Shown here piece after piece: positions 26,370-35,514 of a stretch of 52,923 nt of DNA (positions within the stretch are counted from its first letter, which is position 1; each line of letters opens with the position of its first letter). The notes below the pieces were generated by a model. That model did no database searches. It saw nothing but the letters and a program-made list of their open reading frames with translations, and was not told the origin of the DNA. The position numbers were made by a program, and so were the translations under genes. The stretch comes from Rhizocola hellebori (lineage in GTDB: Bacteria > Actinomycetota > Actinomycetes > Mycobacteriales > Micromonosporaceae). The stretch spans positions 1 through 52,923 of the forward strand of contig NZ_BONY01000065.1 of NCBI RefSeq assembly GCF_016862955.1. The letters run 5' to 3'.

Positions 26370-28897
26370 CAATCGACGTCGACCGCGACGGGTTCGAACC
26401 TGCGATGCGCACAGCCATCACTCTGCTGGCACGCATCCCGCAACTACTCGTCGCCTGCGACTACGACGGCACACTCGCGCCGATCGTTGAAGACCCCGCT
26501 GCTGCAGCACCCCTTCCCGAGGCGGTCGCAGCGCTGCGATCGCTGGCTACGCTGCCCCAGACCACCGTCGCGGTGGTCTCCGGGCGCGCCCTGCGAGATC
26601 TGGCGGCGCTTTCGCGCCTACCCAGCGAGGTCCATTTGGTCGGCAGCCACGGCTCCGAGTTCGACGTGGGCTTCGTGGCCCGCCTCGAGCCTGAGCTGGT
26701 CGAGTTGCGCGGGCGCCTGCTCTCGGAGCTGGAAATGCTCGCCAAATCTCATCCCGGCGTTCGGCTGGAAGCCAAACCGGCCAGCGTCGCCGTGCATACC
26801 CGCACCGCTTCCGAATCGGTCACCGAGTCGATGCTCGACGCGGTGCGCACCGGTCCGGTGCAGTGGGCCGGGGTGCACACCGGCGAGGGCAAAGAGGTCA
26901 TCGAGCTTTCTGTGCTCGCGACCCACAAGGGCACCGCGATCGAGGAGCTGCGCAGGCAGGTCTCGGCCGGCGGGGTGCTCTTCCTCGGTGACGACGTCAC
27001 CGACGAGAACGCGTTCAGATCGTTGTCCGGCAAGGACTTGGGCATCAAGGTCGGGCCTGGCGAGTCGGCGGCGCACTACCGCGTACAGGACCCGCTGCAG
27101 GCCGTGCGGGTGCTCGCGCTGCTGTTGGAGACCCGGCGCAACTGGCTCTACGGCGAGCGGGCGGTGCCCATCGAGCGCCACTCCATGCTCGCCGACGGGC
27201 AGACGGTCGCCCTGGTCACCCCCGACGCGCGGGTGAGCTGGATGTGCCATCCCCGCCCGGACTCGGCGGCGGTCTTCGCCGACCTGCTCGGCGGCTCGCC
27301 CGCCGGCCACTTCACGGTGTGCCCGCAAAAGGGCGGCCACCCGCTCGGGCAGCGCTACCGGCCGGGCACCATGACCGTGGAGACCCGCTGGTCGGGCCTG
27401 ACCATCACGGACTGGCTCGACGGCGACCATCTGCTGCGCCGCCTCACCGGCAACGCCGTCGTGGTGGTGGAGTTCGCCCCCCGGCCCGAGTTCGGCCAGG
27501 TTCCCGTGCGACTGCAGGAACTGGGCGATGGCTTGCTTATTTTGGGTACCAGCGACCACTTCTCCCTCTACGCCCCCGGCGTGCAGTGGGACGTCATGGA
27601 CGACGGCGGGCACCACGTCGCCCGCGCGGTCGTCGACCTGGCGGCCGCTGGCGGCGAAGTCGTGCTCGACCTGCGCATGCGCAGTCAGGACCTGTCGCCG
27701 TATCCGATCACCACCGAGTCAAGGCTGAATCAGGCCGAGCAGCCGTGGCGGGAATGGTCGGAATCGCTGACGCTGCCGACGGTCGAGCGCGAGCTGGTGT
27801 TGCGCAGCGCGCTCACGCTGCGCGGGCTGTGCCACGCCGAGGGCGGCGGGGTGCTCGCCGCCGCGACCACGTCACTGCCGGAAACCCTTGGCGGGATTCG
27901 TAACTGGGACTACCGGTTCTGCTGGCTGCGCGACGGGGCCATGTCGGTCAAGGCGCTGGTCGATCTCGGCTCGCTCACCGAGGCGGAGAATTTCCTGCGC
28001 TGGGTGAACAACTGCGTCGAGCACACCGGCGGGCATCCGGAGCGGCTGCATCCCCTATACACGGTCGACGGATACGAGCTCGGGCCGGAAGCGGTCATCG
28101 AGGACCTTCCCGGCTATGCAGGGTCGCGGCCTGTCCGCGTCGGAAACGCCGCCAACAAACAGCTCCAGCTCGACGTCTTCGGGCCGGTCGCCGATGTGCT
28201 GATGGCCGTGGCGGACAAGCGCGGCAAGGTGAAGTACGACGAATGGCGGGTGCTGGAGGCGATGGTCTACGCCGTCGCGCAGCGCTGGCACGAACCCGAC
28301 CACGGGCTGTGGGAGGCCCGGCTTCCCCCGCGCCACCACGTCTACTCGAAGGTCATGTGCTGGATGACCGTCGACCGGGCGATCAAAATCCTGTCCCGGC
28401 ACACCTCCGACGTCAGCCCGGAGTGGGAGGACCTGCGCGACCGCATCGCCGAAAACGTGCTCTCGCAAGGGTGGCACGAGGGCAAGGGCGCCTACACGGT
28501 CGCCTACGGCTCGCCGGAGATGGACGCCTCGAGCCTCTGGATTGGACTGTCCGGGCTGCTGTCCGACGATGACCCACGCTTCCTGTCCACCGTGCTCGCC
28601 GTCGAAGCCGACCTGCGTTCCGGTCCTACTGTTTACCGGTACCACTGGGACGATGGCATGCCCGGCAAGGAGGGCGGATTCCACGTCTGCACCGCCTGGC
28701 TGATCGAGGCCTACCTCCGTACCGGGAGGCGGGCGGACGCCGAGGAGCTTTTCGAGCAGCTGATAGCGACCGCAGGCCCGACCGGGCTGCTGCCCGAACA
28801 GTACGACCCCGATCTCGAGCGCGGGCTGGGCAACCATCCGCAGGCCTACAGCCATCTCGGGCTCATCCGGTGCGCGCAGCTGCTGTCCGGAAAATGA
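26366..28897 (+). CDS. otsB: Trehalose-phosphatase (OtsB) fused to a GH15 glycoside hydrolase
   Basis: An 843-residue two-domain protein. Residues about 20-255 are a HAD phosphatase: nucleophile DYDGTLAP at 32-39, VVSGRALRDL as motif II and GDDVTDENAF near 208 as motif IV. Residues about 265-843 are a GH15 glucoamylase/trehalase-type domain: NWDYRFCWLRDGAMS near 513, the general-acid region GLWEARLPPRHH near 647 and the base region LLPEQYDPD near 808. It would dephosphorylate trehalose 6-phosphate. The second domain resembles actinobacterial GH15 trehalases but could act on another alpha-glucoside. Both active sites look intact. Confidence 0.88.
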   Translation: MTIDVDRDGFEPAMRTAITLLARIPQLLVACDYDGTLAPIVEDPAAAAPLPEAVAALRSLATLPQTTVAVVSGRALRDLAALSRLPSEVHLVGSHGSEFDVGFVARLEPELVELRGRLLSELEMLAKSHPGVRLEAKPASVAVHTRTASESVTESMLDAVRTGPVQWAGVHTGEGKEVIELSVLATHKGTAIEELRRQVSAGGVLFLGDDVTDENAFRSLSGKDLGIKVGPGESAAHYRVQDPLQAVRVLALLLETRRNWLYGERAVPIERHSMLADGQTVALVTPDARVSWMCHPRPDSAAVFADLLGGSPAGHFTVCPQKGGHPLGQRYRPGTMTVETRWSGLTITDWLDGDHLLRRLTGNAVVVVEFAPRPEFGQVPVRLQELGDGLLILGTSDHFSLYAPGVQWDVMDDGGHHVARAVVDLAAAGGEVVLDLRMRSQDLSPYPITTESRLNQAEQPWREWSESLTLPTVERELVLRSALTLRGLCHAEGGGVLAAATTSLPETLGGIRNWDYRFCWLRDGAMSVKALVDLGSLTEAENFLRWVNNCVEHTGGHPERLHPLYTVDGYELGPEAVIEDLPGYAGSRPVRVGNAANKQLQLDVFGPVADVLMAVADKRGKVKYDEWRVLEAMVYAVAQRWHEPDHGLWEARLPPRHHVYSKVMCWMTVDRAIKILSRHTSDVSPEWEDLRDRIAENVLSQGWHEGKGAYTVAYGSPEMDASSLWIGLSGLLSDDDPRFLSTVLAVEADLRSGPTVYRYHWDDGMPGKEGGFHVCTAWLIEAYLRTGRRADAEELFEQLIATAGPTGLLPEQYDPDLERGLGNHPQAYSHLGLIRCAQLLSGK

Positions 28898-28923
28898 GTT
28901 GTCAACGCTGCTAGACAGTAGGG

Positions 28924-29841
28924 GTGCTGATTAGAGAAGCCACCATCGATGACGTGCCGGCCTTCGACCGCATTCGCCAAGCGGCCTTCAGCTGGCACGT
29001 CGCCACGGTGGTGGCTCAGCGCAACTGGTTCACCTCTTCCCCGCCGGAAGCGCGCAGCCTTCGGCTGGCGGCGCAGGTCGACGGGGCCGTGGTCGGTTTC
29101 GCCATGGGCGGCCTCTATGTGACCACCAAGGAGCCCGGCGTCGGCTCCGTGACGTGTGTGGTGCATCCCGACTTCCGCCGCCGCGGCATCGGCGGCGCGC
29201 TCTACGCGCAAATCGAGGAACACCTGGGCACCCTCGACCTGCGGCGTGCGCAGAGCTACGCGGCCGGCGATCCCGAGGTGATCGCGTGGGCCGAGGGCAG
29301 GGGCTGGACGCAGGGCGCCACGGGCCGATTCTCCGCGGTTGACACCAGCAACCTGCCGCCCATGCCGCAGACCCCGGGCGACACCACCGTGGTGAGCATC
29401 TCCGCGCTGGCCCCCGAGGAGGCCTACGATCTGGACAAGACGGCTTCGGCCGATGAGCCGGGCGATGTCAGTTACGACGGCCTTTCCTACGACATGTGGC
29501 TCAAGCGGATCTGGCGTGACCCCGATCTGCGCCACGACATCAGCCAGGTGGCTCTCGTCGACGGCGTGCCCGCCTCGATGACCTTGGTGTCGGCCAATCT
29601 GGAGACCGGGCGCTGCTGGTCCGGTGGCACCATGACGCTGCCCGCATATCGCGGGCGGGGGCTGGCGAAGCTGCTCAAGTCCGTCGCGCTGCGCAAGGCG
29701 GCCGAGGCCGGGGTGACCACGGCCATCACCTCCAACGACTACACCAACGCGCCCATGCTCGCCATCAACGACTGGCTCGGCTACCGGCCCACCGTGAGCG
29801 AGGTGTCCATGCTGAAAAACTTCGCGGATGCTAAGAATTAG
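28924..29841 (+). CDS. Tandem-domain GNAT acetyltransferase, copy 1
   Basis: A 305-residue protein with two GNAT folds. The first has the acetyl-CoA loop in HPDFRRRGIGGALY near residue 80; the second has LPAYRGRGLAKLLKSVALRK near residue 240 and the C-terminal NDYTNAPMLAINDWLGY. It should transfer an acyl group from CoA to an unknown amine. It is about two-thirds identical by eye to the next gene, which starts 2 nt after its stop. The GTG start has TAGACA 6 nt upstream, a near match to the leaderless pattern. Confidence 0.82.
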   Translation: MLIREATIDDVPAFDRIRQAAFSWHVATVVAQRNWFTSSPPEARSLRLAAQVDGAVVGFAMGGLYVTTKEPGVGSVTCVVHPDFRRRGIGGALYAQIEEHLGTLDLRRAQSYAAGDPEVIAWAEGRGWTQGATGRFSAVDTSNLPPMPQTPGDTTVVSISALAPEEAYDLDKTASADEPGDVSYDGLSYDMWLKRIWRDPDLRHDISQVALVDGVPASMTLVSANLETGRCWSGGTMTLPAYRGRGLAKLLKSVALRKAAEAGVTTAITSNDYTNAPMLAINDWLGYRPTVSEVSMLKNFADAKN

Positions 29842-29843
29842 GG

Positions 29844-30791
29844 ATGTCGATTCGCGAGGCCACCCTGGACGACCTGCCGGCGTTCGACCTCATCCGCCAA
29901 GCCAGCTACAGCTGGCATTACGCGACTTTGGCGGCGCAGCGCAACTGGGCCACCGCCATCCCACCGGAGGCACGGATACTTCAGCTTGCCGCGGAGGTTG
30001 ACGGCGTGGTGGTCGGTTTGGGTTTGGCGGCCCTCAATGTGACCACCAGCGAGCCCGGTGTCGGCTTCGCCACCTGCACGGTGCACCCGCGCTTTCGCCG
30101 GCGCGGCATCGGCTCGGCGCTCTACGAAAGACTCGACGCACACCTTGGAACATTGGAGTTGCGCCGCGCCCAGGGCTACGCCCTCGACCGGCCCGACATC
30201 GTCGCCTGGGCACAGGCCCGAGGCTGGACCTCGGGCGCGTCGGCACGCTATTCGGCTGTGGGCCTCGACGGCCTGCCGCCGATCCCGCCGACACCGGCCG
30301 GCGCCAACCTGGTGAGCCTCAGCGCGCTGACCCCCGAGGCGGTCTACGAGCTCGACACGCGTGCCGCCGCCGATGAACCCGGGGACGTTTCCCACAACGG
30401 CATGCCATACGACCTTTGGCTCAGCCGGCTCTGGAACAGCCCCGACCTCAACCATGAGATGAGCCAGGTGGCCGTTGTCGACGGCGTTCCGGTCGCCCAC
30501 ACCCTCATCGAGGCCAATCTGCACACCGGCCGATGCTGGTCGGGTGGCACCGCCACGCTGCCCGCCTATCGCGGGCGCGGCCTGGCCAAGGTGCTCAAGT
30601 CGGTCGCGTTGCGCAAGGCCGCCGCGGCGGGCATCACCACGGCCGTCACCGCCAACGACTACACCAACGCTGCCATGCTGGCGGTCAACGACTGGCTCGG
30701 ATACAAGGTCATCGACAGCCAGCGGTCAATGCTGAAGACCTTCCAGGGCGCTGACGACCTCGCCGATGACGACGATGGCGGGCGGGCGTAA
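29844..30791 (+). CDS. Tandem-domain GNAT acetyltransferase, copy 2
   Basis: A 315-residue paralogue of the preceding gene with the same two GNAT domains (HPRFRRRGIGSALYE near residue 82, LPAYRGRGLAKVLKSVALRK near residue 240). It carries an extra acidic tail, DDLADDDDGGRA. That tail is encoded in 66 nt shared with the convergent cysG-like gene on the other strand. The ATG lies 2 nt after the stop of copy 1, so the two form one unit created by tandem duplication. Substrates are unknown. Confidence 0.82.
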   Translation: MSIREATLDDLPAFDLIRQASYSWHYATLAAQRNWATAIPPEARILQLAAEVDGVVVGLGLAALNVTTSEPGVGFATCTVHPRFRRRGIGSALYERLDAHLGTLELRRAQGYALDRPDIVAWAQARGWTSGASARYSAVGLDGLPPIPPTPAGANLVSLSALTPEAVYELDTRAAADEPGDVSHNGMPYDLWLSRLWNSPDLNHEMSQVAVVDGVPVAHTLIEANLHTGRCWSGGTATLPAYRGRGLAKVLKSVALRKAAAAGITTAVTANDYTNAAMLAVNDWLGYKVIDSQRSMLKTFQGADDLADDDDGGRA

Positions 30792-32135
30792 CCCAGCACT
30801 CAGTGTGGGCAGCTCGGTCAGCTTTCCCCGTACCACATGCTGATATTGGGTCGTCCCTTCCTGCACGATCGCCGCAGGGGTCGCCGGATCGCGCCCGTTG
30901 GCCACCAGAGTGTCCACAATGGACGGTAGCTGGCGCAGGCCCATCAGGATGACGAGAGTTCCGTTCAGCTTCGCCAGCGCGGGCCAGTTGGCCAGCGATC
31001 CGGGATCGTCCGGCGCGAGATGTCCGCTTACCACGGTGAATTCGTGGGTCACCCCGCGATGGGTCACCGGCACCCCGGCCATGGCCGGAACGGCGATGGC
31101 GCTCGTGACCCCGGGCACCACCGTCACCGCGATTCCCGCTTCGGCACAGGCGATCGCCTCCTCGCCGCCGCGGCCGAACACATAGGGGTCACCGCCCTTG
31201 AGCCGCACCACAAACAGGCCTTGGCGCGCCCGATCGACGAGAATCCGGTGAATCTCGTCCTGCTGTGCGGCCGGGCCGTAGGGCAGTTTGGCGACGTCGA
31301 TCAGCTCGACCTCCGGGCGCAGCTCGTCCAGGAGCAGCCCCGGCGCCAGCCGGTCGGCCACCACCACATCGGCGGCGTTGAGCAGCCTGCGTCCCTTGAC
31401 CGTAATCAGCTCCGGATCGCCAGGCCCGCCACCGATCAGCGCCACCGTCCCCTTGGCTGCCTCCCCTTCCCACCCGAACGCACGCCCACCAGCCGCCGTG
31501 CCGCCCGCCTCCCCAGCATGCGCCGCCCCCGCTTGCGCCGCTCCGCCAGTGGCGGAACCCGCCTCCCCTGCTTGCGCTGCCACCGCCTGCGCCGCTCCGC
31601 CTGCGGTGGTGCCCGCCGCCACGGCATCGCCTGGCCTGGGCTGCGGTCCAGCGGACCTTTGCTCTGCACCCATAGGCGCAATCGCCGTCGCGGCAAGGAA
31701 ATCCGCCAGCTGGTCGCGGACGGCCATCGCGCGGCGCGGGTCGCCGCCGGCGAGGACGGCGACGGTCACCGGGCCGTGCCGGGTGACCGCGGGGGTCCAG
31801 GCGCTCGCGGCGTGGCGGTCGTCGGCGCGCACACAGAAGATGTGCCGTTCGTCGGCCAACCGGGAGATCTCCGCTGCCGCGCCGGCGTCGTCGATGGCGA
31901 CCTGGATCAGCCAGACTCCTTGTAGGTCAGCCGCTTCGAAGCGCCGCTCGATCCACTCCAGCCTTCCGGCGTCGGCGAGACCGCGCAGCGCGGGCGTGAC
32001 CGAAGGCGACACCAGCCGCACCCGCGCACCTGCGGCGAGCAGAGCGGGCACCCGGCGGGTGGCCACCGATCCGCCACCGGCGACCAGAACCAGCCGCCCA
32101 TCGAGCTTCAGCGCCAAGGGGTAGAGGTCTTTCAT
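30726..32135 (-). CDS. cobA: Siroheme synthase-like CysG: precorrin-2 dehydrogenase plus uroporphyrinogen-III C-methyltransferase
   Basis: A 469-residue fusion. The N-terminal part (residues 1-150) is a NAD-binding precorrin-2 dehydrogenase/ferrochelatase-like domain with VLVAGGGSVATRRV. The C-terminal part (about 228-469) is SUMT, with LIGGGPGDPELITVKG, VRLKGGDPYVFGRGGEE and VPGVTSA. It makes precorrin-2 by SAM-dependent methylation and can oxidise it toward sirohydrochlorin. Between the domains is a 75-residue Ala/Gly/Gln linker with an internal repeat. It overlaps cobT by 4 nt and the second GNAT gene by 66 nt at its 3' end. The name cysG would fit equally well. Confidence 0.9.
   Translation of the reverse strand: MKDLYPLALKLDGRLVLVAGGGSVATRRVPALLAAGARVRLVSPSVTPALRGLADAGRLEWIERRFEAADLQGVWLIQVAIDDAGAAAEISRLADERHIFCVRADDRHAASAWTPAVTRHGPVTVAVLAGGDPRRAMAVRDQLADFLAATAIAPMGAEQRSAGPQPRPGDAVAAGTTAGGAAQAVAAQAGEAGSATGGAAQAGAAHAGEAGGTAAGGRAFGWEGEAAKGTVALIGGGPGDPELITVKGRRLLNAADVVVADRLAPGLLLDELRPEVELIDVAKLPYGPAAQQDEIHRILVDRARQGLFVVRLKGGDPYVFGRGGEEAIACAEAGIAVTVVPGVTSAIAVPAMAGVPVTHRGVTHEFTVVSGHLAPDDPGSLANWPALAKLNGTLVILMGLRQLPSIVDTLVANGRDPATPAAIVQEGTTQYQHVVRGKLTELPTLSAGLRPPAIVVIGEVVSALEGLQH
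31503..31601 (-). repeat. Imperfect coding repeat in the CysG linker
   Basis: The peptide GGAAQAVAAQAGEAG (residues 179-193) recurs as GGAAQAGAAHAGEAG (197-211), an 18-codon period. It lies in the low-complexity linker between the two enzyme domains. Confidence 0.75.
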
Positions 32136-33193
32136 TTCTCGGTGACACCGGCGGAGTCGAAGGTGGCCATCTCGTGCAGCACGCGGACGGCGCTCGCCAC
32201 CACGGGGTAGGCGAGCACAGCGCCAGTCCCCTCGCCCAGCCGCATCCCGAATTCGAGCAGCGGGGCCAGGTCGAGCTTGGCGAGCGCGACCGTCGCGCCG
32301 GGCTCGACCGAGCGGTGCCCGGCTATCATCGCCTCCCGGCTCAACGGCGCAAGTGCTTGCGCGGCAAGGGCTGCGGCCACTGCGGTCACCCCGTCCAGGA
32401 TGACCGGCACCCGGCGTGCGGCAGCGCCGAGCACAAACCCGGCCAGCGCCGCGTGCTCAAGCCCGCCGACCGTGCTGAGCGCGCCGATCGGGTCTTCCGC
32501 GGACGGCTCGTGCAGCGCCAGCGCTCGTTTGATGACCTCGATCTTGCGAAGGTGGGTGGCCGCGTCGATACCTGTCCCATAGCCGGTCACCATTCCCGCA
32601 TCGCGTCCGGTGAAAACGGAGATGAGCGCTGCCGAGGCGGTGGTGTTGGCAATACCCATGTCGCCGGTGAGCAAGATGCGGGCACCCTCGTCGATGAGCC
32701 GGCCGGCCACACCGATGCCCGTCTCGACCGCGGCGACGGCCTCCTCGCGCGACATCGCCGGCTCCTCCGACATGTCGGCTGTCCCGTTGCGCACCTTGGC
32801 AAGGATCAGCCCGTCGGCTGGGTCCAGATCGGACAGGACACCCACATCGACGATCGTGACACCGACCCCGGCTTGGCGGGCGAAGGCGTTGACCGCCGCG
32901 CCGCCGGCGAGAAAGTTGGCGACCATCTGCGTGGTCACCGCCTGCGGCCACGGGGTGACCTCCTGCGCGTGCACGCCGTGGTCGGCGGCGAAGATCGCCA
33001 GCGCGGCCGGCGCGAGCACGGGCGGCGGACAGCTTGCGGCCAGCCCGGCCATGCGTACCGAAAGCTCCTCGAGCTCGCCCAGCGATCCGGCGGGCTTGGT
33101 CAGGCGCGCCTGCCGCTGCCTTGCGGCCTGCATCGCCTCGCCGTCCAGCGGCGAGATCCCCTCGATCGTTGTACGAATCAGCTCACTGGTCAC
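32132..33193 (-). CDS. cobT: Nicotinate-nucleotide-dimethylbenzimidazole phosphoribosyltransferase
   Basis: A 353-residue enzyme that makes alpha-ribazole phosphate for the lower ligand of cobalamin. It has the N-terminal LTKPAGSLGELE, the FAADHGVHAQEVTPWP segment, TGDMGIANTTASAAL and the catalytic Glu in MRLGEGTGAVLA. Length matches the family. The GTG start lies in a 98-nt divergent region shared with the penicillin-binding protein gene, in which I find no cobalamin riboswitch. It overlaps the cysG-like gene by 4 nt, so both cobalamin steps are cotranscribed. Confidence 0.94.
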   Translation of the reverse strand: MTSELIRTTIEGISPLDGEAMQAARQRQARLTKPAGSLGELEELSVRMAGLAASCPPPVLAPAALAIFAADHGVHAQEVTPWPQAVTTQMVANFLAGGAAVNAFARQAGVGVTIVDVGVLSDLDPADGLILAKVRNGTADMSEEPAMSREEAVAAVETGIGVAGRLIDEGARILLTGDMGIANTTASAALISVFTGRDAGMVTGYGTGIDAATHLRKIEVIKRALALHEPSAEDPIGALSTVGGLEHAALAGFVLGAAARRVPVILDGVTAVAAALAAQALAPLSREAMIAGHRSVEPGATVALAKLDLAPLLEFGMRLGEGTGAVLAYPVVASAVRVLHEMATFDSAGVTEK

Positions 33194-33278
33194 CCGCTAA
33201 CTTCATCACGCCGCGTGTCAGCTTGCCGACTCAGGGGGCGCGGCAGCGAGTCGTTCATAACATCTATACCTTTTGTCC

Positions 33279-33284
33279 TACCTT
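33279..33284 (+). promoter_or_regulatory. Putative -10 element for the penicillin-binding protein gene
   Basis: TACCTT lies 7 nt before the GTG at 33292, which has no Shine-Dalgarno sequence. This fits a leaderless transcript. Confidence 0.35.
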
Positions 33285-33291
33285 GTGTGAT

Positions 33292-35499
33292 GTGAGCCTG
33301 CTCAGCCGCCTCAACGGCTTCCTCTCCATCCCCGGCCGTTTCGGGCCAATCGTTCGCGCCGGTCTCACCGCCGGACTCATCTTCGCCGCCGTCGCGTATC
33401 CGCTGGTCGCAGTCGGTGGACTGGGCATGAAAGCGGGTTCGGACCTCTACCAGTCCCTGCCCAGCGCCCTCAACGTGATGCCGCCCGCCCAGACGACCTA
33501 CGTCTACGCCGCCGACGGCAAGACGCCGCTGACGATGTTCTACGACGAATACCGCAAGTTCACGCCGATCAGCGCCATGTCGGAGAACATCCAGCGCGCC
33601 ATCGTCGCCAGCGAGGACGGACGCTTCTACGAGCACCGCGGCGTTGACGCCAAAGGCATCGCCCGCGCCTTCGTCGCCAACCAGACCGCGGGCACCGTCT
33701 CCCAGGGCGCGTCGACATTGACGATGCAATATGTCCGGATGGCGCTGCGCGACGGATCGCAGACGCCGCGCGAGGTCATGGCCGCCACCGAGCAGACCAC
33801 CGCCCGCAAGCTGCGCGAGATGCGCCTCGCCGTGCGCATCGAGCAGGAACTGACCAAGACCGAGATCCTGGAGCGCTACCTCAACGTCGCCTACTTCGGG
33901 CACCGCGCCTACGGGATCTTCGCCGCCGCCCAGATCTTCTTCTCCAAACTGCCCGCCGACCTGACCGTCGCCGAAGCGGCCACGCTTGCCGGGCTCGTCA
34001 AGGCGCCGTCCGCCTTCGACCCGGCCGGAGTCGACCAGACCGCCGCCACCGATCGGCGCAACTACGTCATCGATCGCATGGCCGAAATGGGTTACGTCAG
34101 CGCCGAAACCGCCGTCACCACCAAGGCCGAACCGATCGCCCTGCACGTCACCGAGCCCCCCAACGACTGCATCTCGGTCGCGCCCGAAATCAACGACTGG
34201 GGCTTCTTCTGTGACTTCTTCAAGAACTGGTGGCTCGACCAACCCGCATTCGGAGACACGCCAGCGGAACGTCTCGACAAACTTCGCCGCGGGGGGTACA
34301 GGATAGTCAGCTCGCTCGATCCAGGGGTGCAGGCGATCGCCATGAACGAGGTGACCACCAAGGAAAAGATCGGCAGCTCCTACGCGCTGGGGCAGGTCGT
34401 CATCCAGCCCGGGACAGGACGGGTCAAGGCGATGGCGGTCAACCGGGTCTACTCCCTGGACAAGACCGGCAACGGCCGGCACACCGGCTCCTCCGACGAG
34501 CCCGGAAACTACCCGAACACCGTCAACCCTTTGCTCGGCGGTGGCGACCTTCCTGGGTACCAGGCGGGATCGACCTTCAAAATGTTCACGATGCTCGCCG
34601 CGCTCGACTCCGGTCTGCCGATGAACACCTGGTTCTACGCACCGCAAACCTATCGGTCGCAATACTTCGCGGGCTGGGGCGAGCCGGCCAGCTGTAGCGG
34701 CCGTTGGTGCCCAAGCAATGCGAGCGGCTCGATGACCGGCAACCACGCGATGTGGACCGGCTTCGGAAAATCGGTCAACACCTACTTCGTTCAGCTGGAA
34801 CAGAAGGTGGGCGCCGAGAAGGTGGTCGGCATGGCCGAGCGGCTCGGCCTGCGCTGGCGCACCGACATCGACAAGCTGCAGGCCTCACCGGCCAAGGCGA
34901 ACGGCTGGGGCTCGTTCACCCTCGGCGTCGCCGACACGACCCCGCTGGAGATGGCCAACGCCTATGCCACCGTGGCCGCTGACGGACGCTACTGCGAGGC
35001 ACTGCCCGTCATCTCGATCACCGAGACCGATGGCAAGCCCGCCATGCACAACGGGGTCGAGATCGCCGCGCCGCGCTGCTCGCAAGCCGTCTCCCCGGAC
35101 GCGGCCCGGGCCGCCGCCGACGCGGCCCGCTGCGTCACCGGCTACGGCGCGGCCGCTTCGGGATGCGGTGGCTGGTCCACCGCGCCACAGGTCTACGGGC
35201 TGGTCGGGCGGCCGGTGGCGGGCAAGACCGGGACAACGGACAACAACCGGGCCGCTTGGTTCGTCGGGTTCACTCCCGATCTGGCCGTGGCCAGTTTCAT
35301 GGCCGACCCGGACAACCCCTTCCACGGCGTCGGCGGCGGGAACGCTTGGAAGCCGATCGAGGCGGCTAGCCGTACCCTGCGGCAAGCTTTGAAGGATCAG
35401 CCGATCGCCTACTTCACCGCGCCCGAAGGCAACATCATCGGCAAGGCGCCGGCTCAGGCCCCAGCGAAGAACTCGGCCGCCCTCGCTCCCGCCCACTGA
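33292..35499 (+). CDS. Class A penicillin-binding protein
   Basis: A 735-residue bifunctional peptidoglycan synthase anchored by an N-terminal helix (AGLTAGLIFAAVAYPLVAVG). The GT51 glycosyltransferase domain has its catalytic Glu in VASEDGRFYEHRGVD (near 108) and the QGASTLTMQYVRMAL motif. The transpeptidase domain has the serine motif GSTFKM (near 427), SVN (near 492) and KTGTTDNN (near 644). Cysteine pairs such as CSGRWCPSN and RCVTGYGAAASGCGG suggest disulphides outside the membrane. The GTG at 33292 starts just before the anchor; the longer open frame antisense to cobT is not family-like. Confidence 0.93.
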   Translation: MSLLSRLNGFLSIPGRFGPIVRAGLTAGLIFAAVAYPLVAVGGLGMKAGSDLYQSLPSALNVMPPAQTTYVYAADGKTPLTMFYDEYRKFTPISAMSENIQRAIVASEDGRFYEHRGVDAKGIARAFVANQTAGTVSQGASTLTMQYVRMALRDGSQTPREVMAATEQTTARKLREMRLAVRIEQELTKTEILERYLNVAYFGHRAYGIFAAAQIFFSKLPADLTVAEAATLAGLVKAPSAFDPAGVDQTAATDRRNYVIDRMAEMGYVSAETAVTTKAEPIALHVTEPPNDCISVAPEINDWGFFCDFFKNWWLDQPAFGDTPAERLDKLRRGGYRIVSSLDPGVQAIAMNEVTTKEKIGSSYALGQVVIQPGTGRVKAMAVNRVYSLDKTGNGRHTGSSDEPGNYPNTVNPLLGGGDLPGYQAGSTFKMFTMLAALDSGLPMNTWFYAPQTYRSQYFAGWGEPASCSGRWCPSNASGSMTGNHAMWTGFGKSVNTYFVQLEQKVGAEKVVGMAERLGLRWRTDIDKLQASPAKANGWGSFTLGVADTTPLEMANAYATVAADGRYCEALPVISITETDGKPAMHNGVEIAAPRCSQAVSPDAARAAADAARCVTGYGAAASGCGGWSTAPQVYGLVGRPVAGKTGTTDNNRAAWFVGFTPDLAVASFMADPDNPFHGVGGGNAWKPIEAASRTLRQALKDQPIAYFTAPEGNIIGKAPAQAPAKNSAALAPAH

Positions 35500-35514
35500 C
35501 CTTGACGCGTTGAC

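Noticed and set aside
33194-33291. Cobalamin riboswitch upstream of cobT
   Set aside because: The interval is too short and no B12-box-like sequence is visible; the nearest promoter-like element faces the divergent gene.
33190-34746. Open frame of about 518 codons antisense to the penicillin-binding protein
   Set aside because: The opposite strand has all three transpeptidase motifs and the GT51 motif; the antisense product has no recognisable domain.
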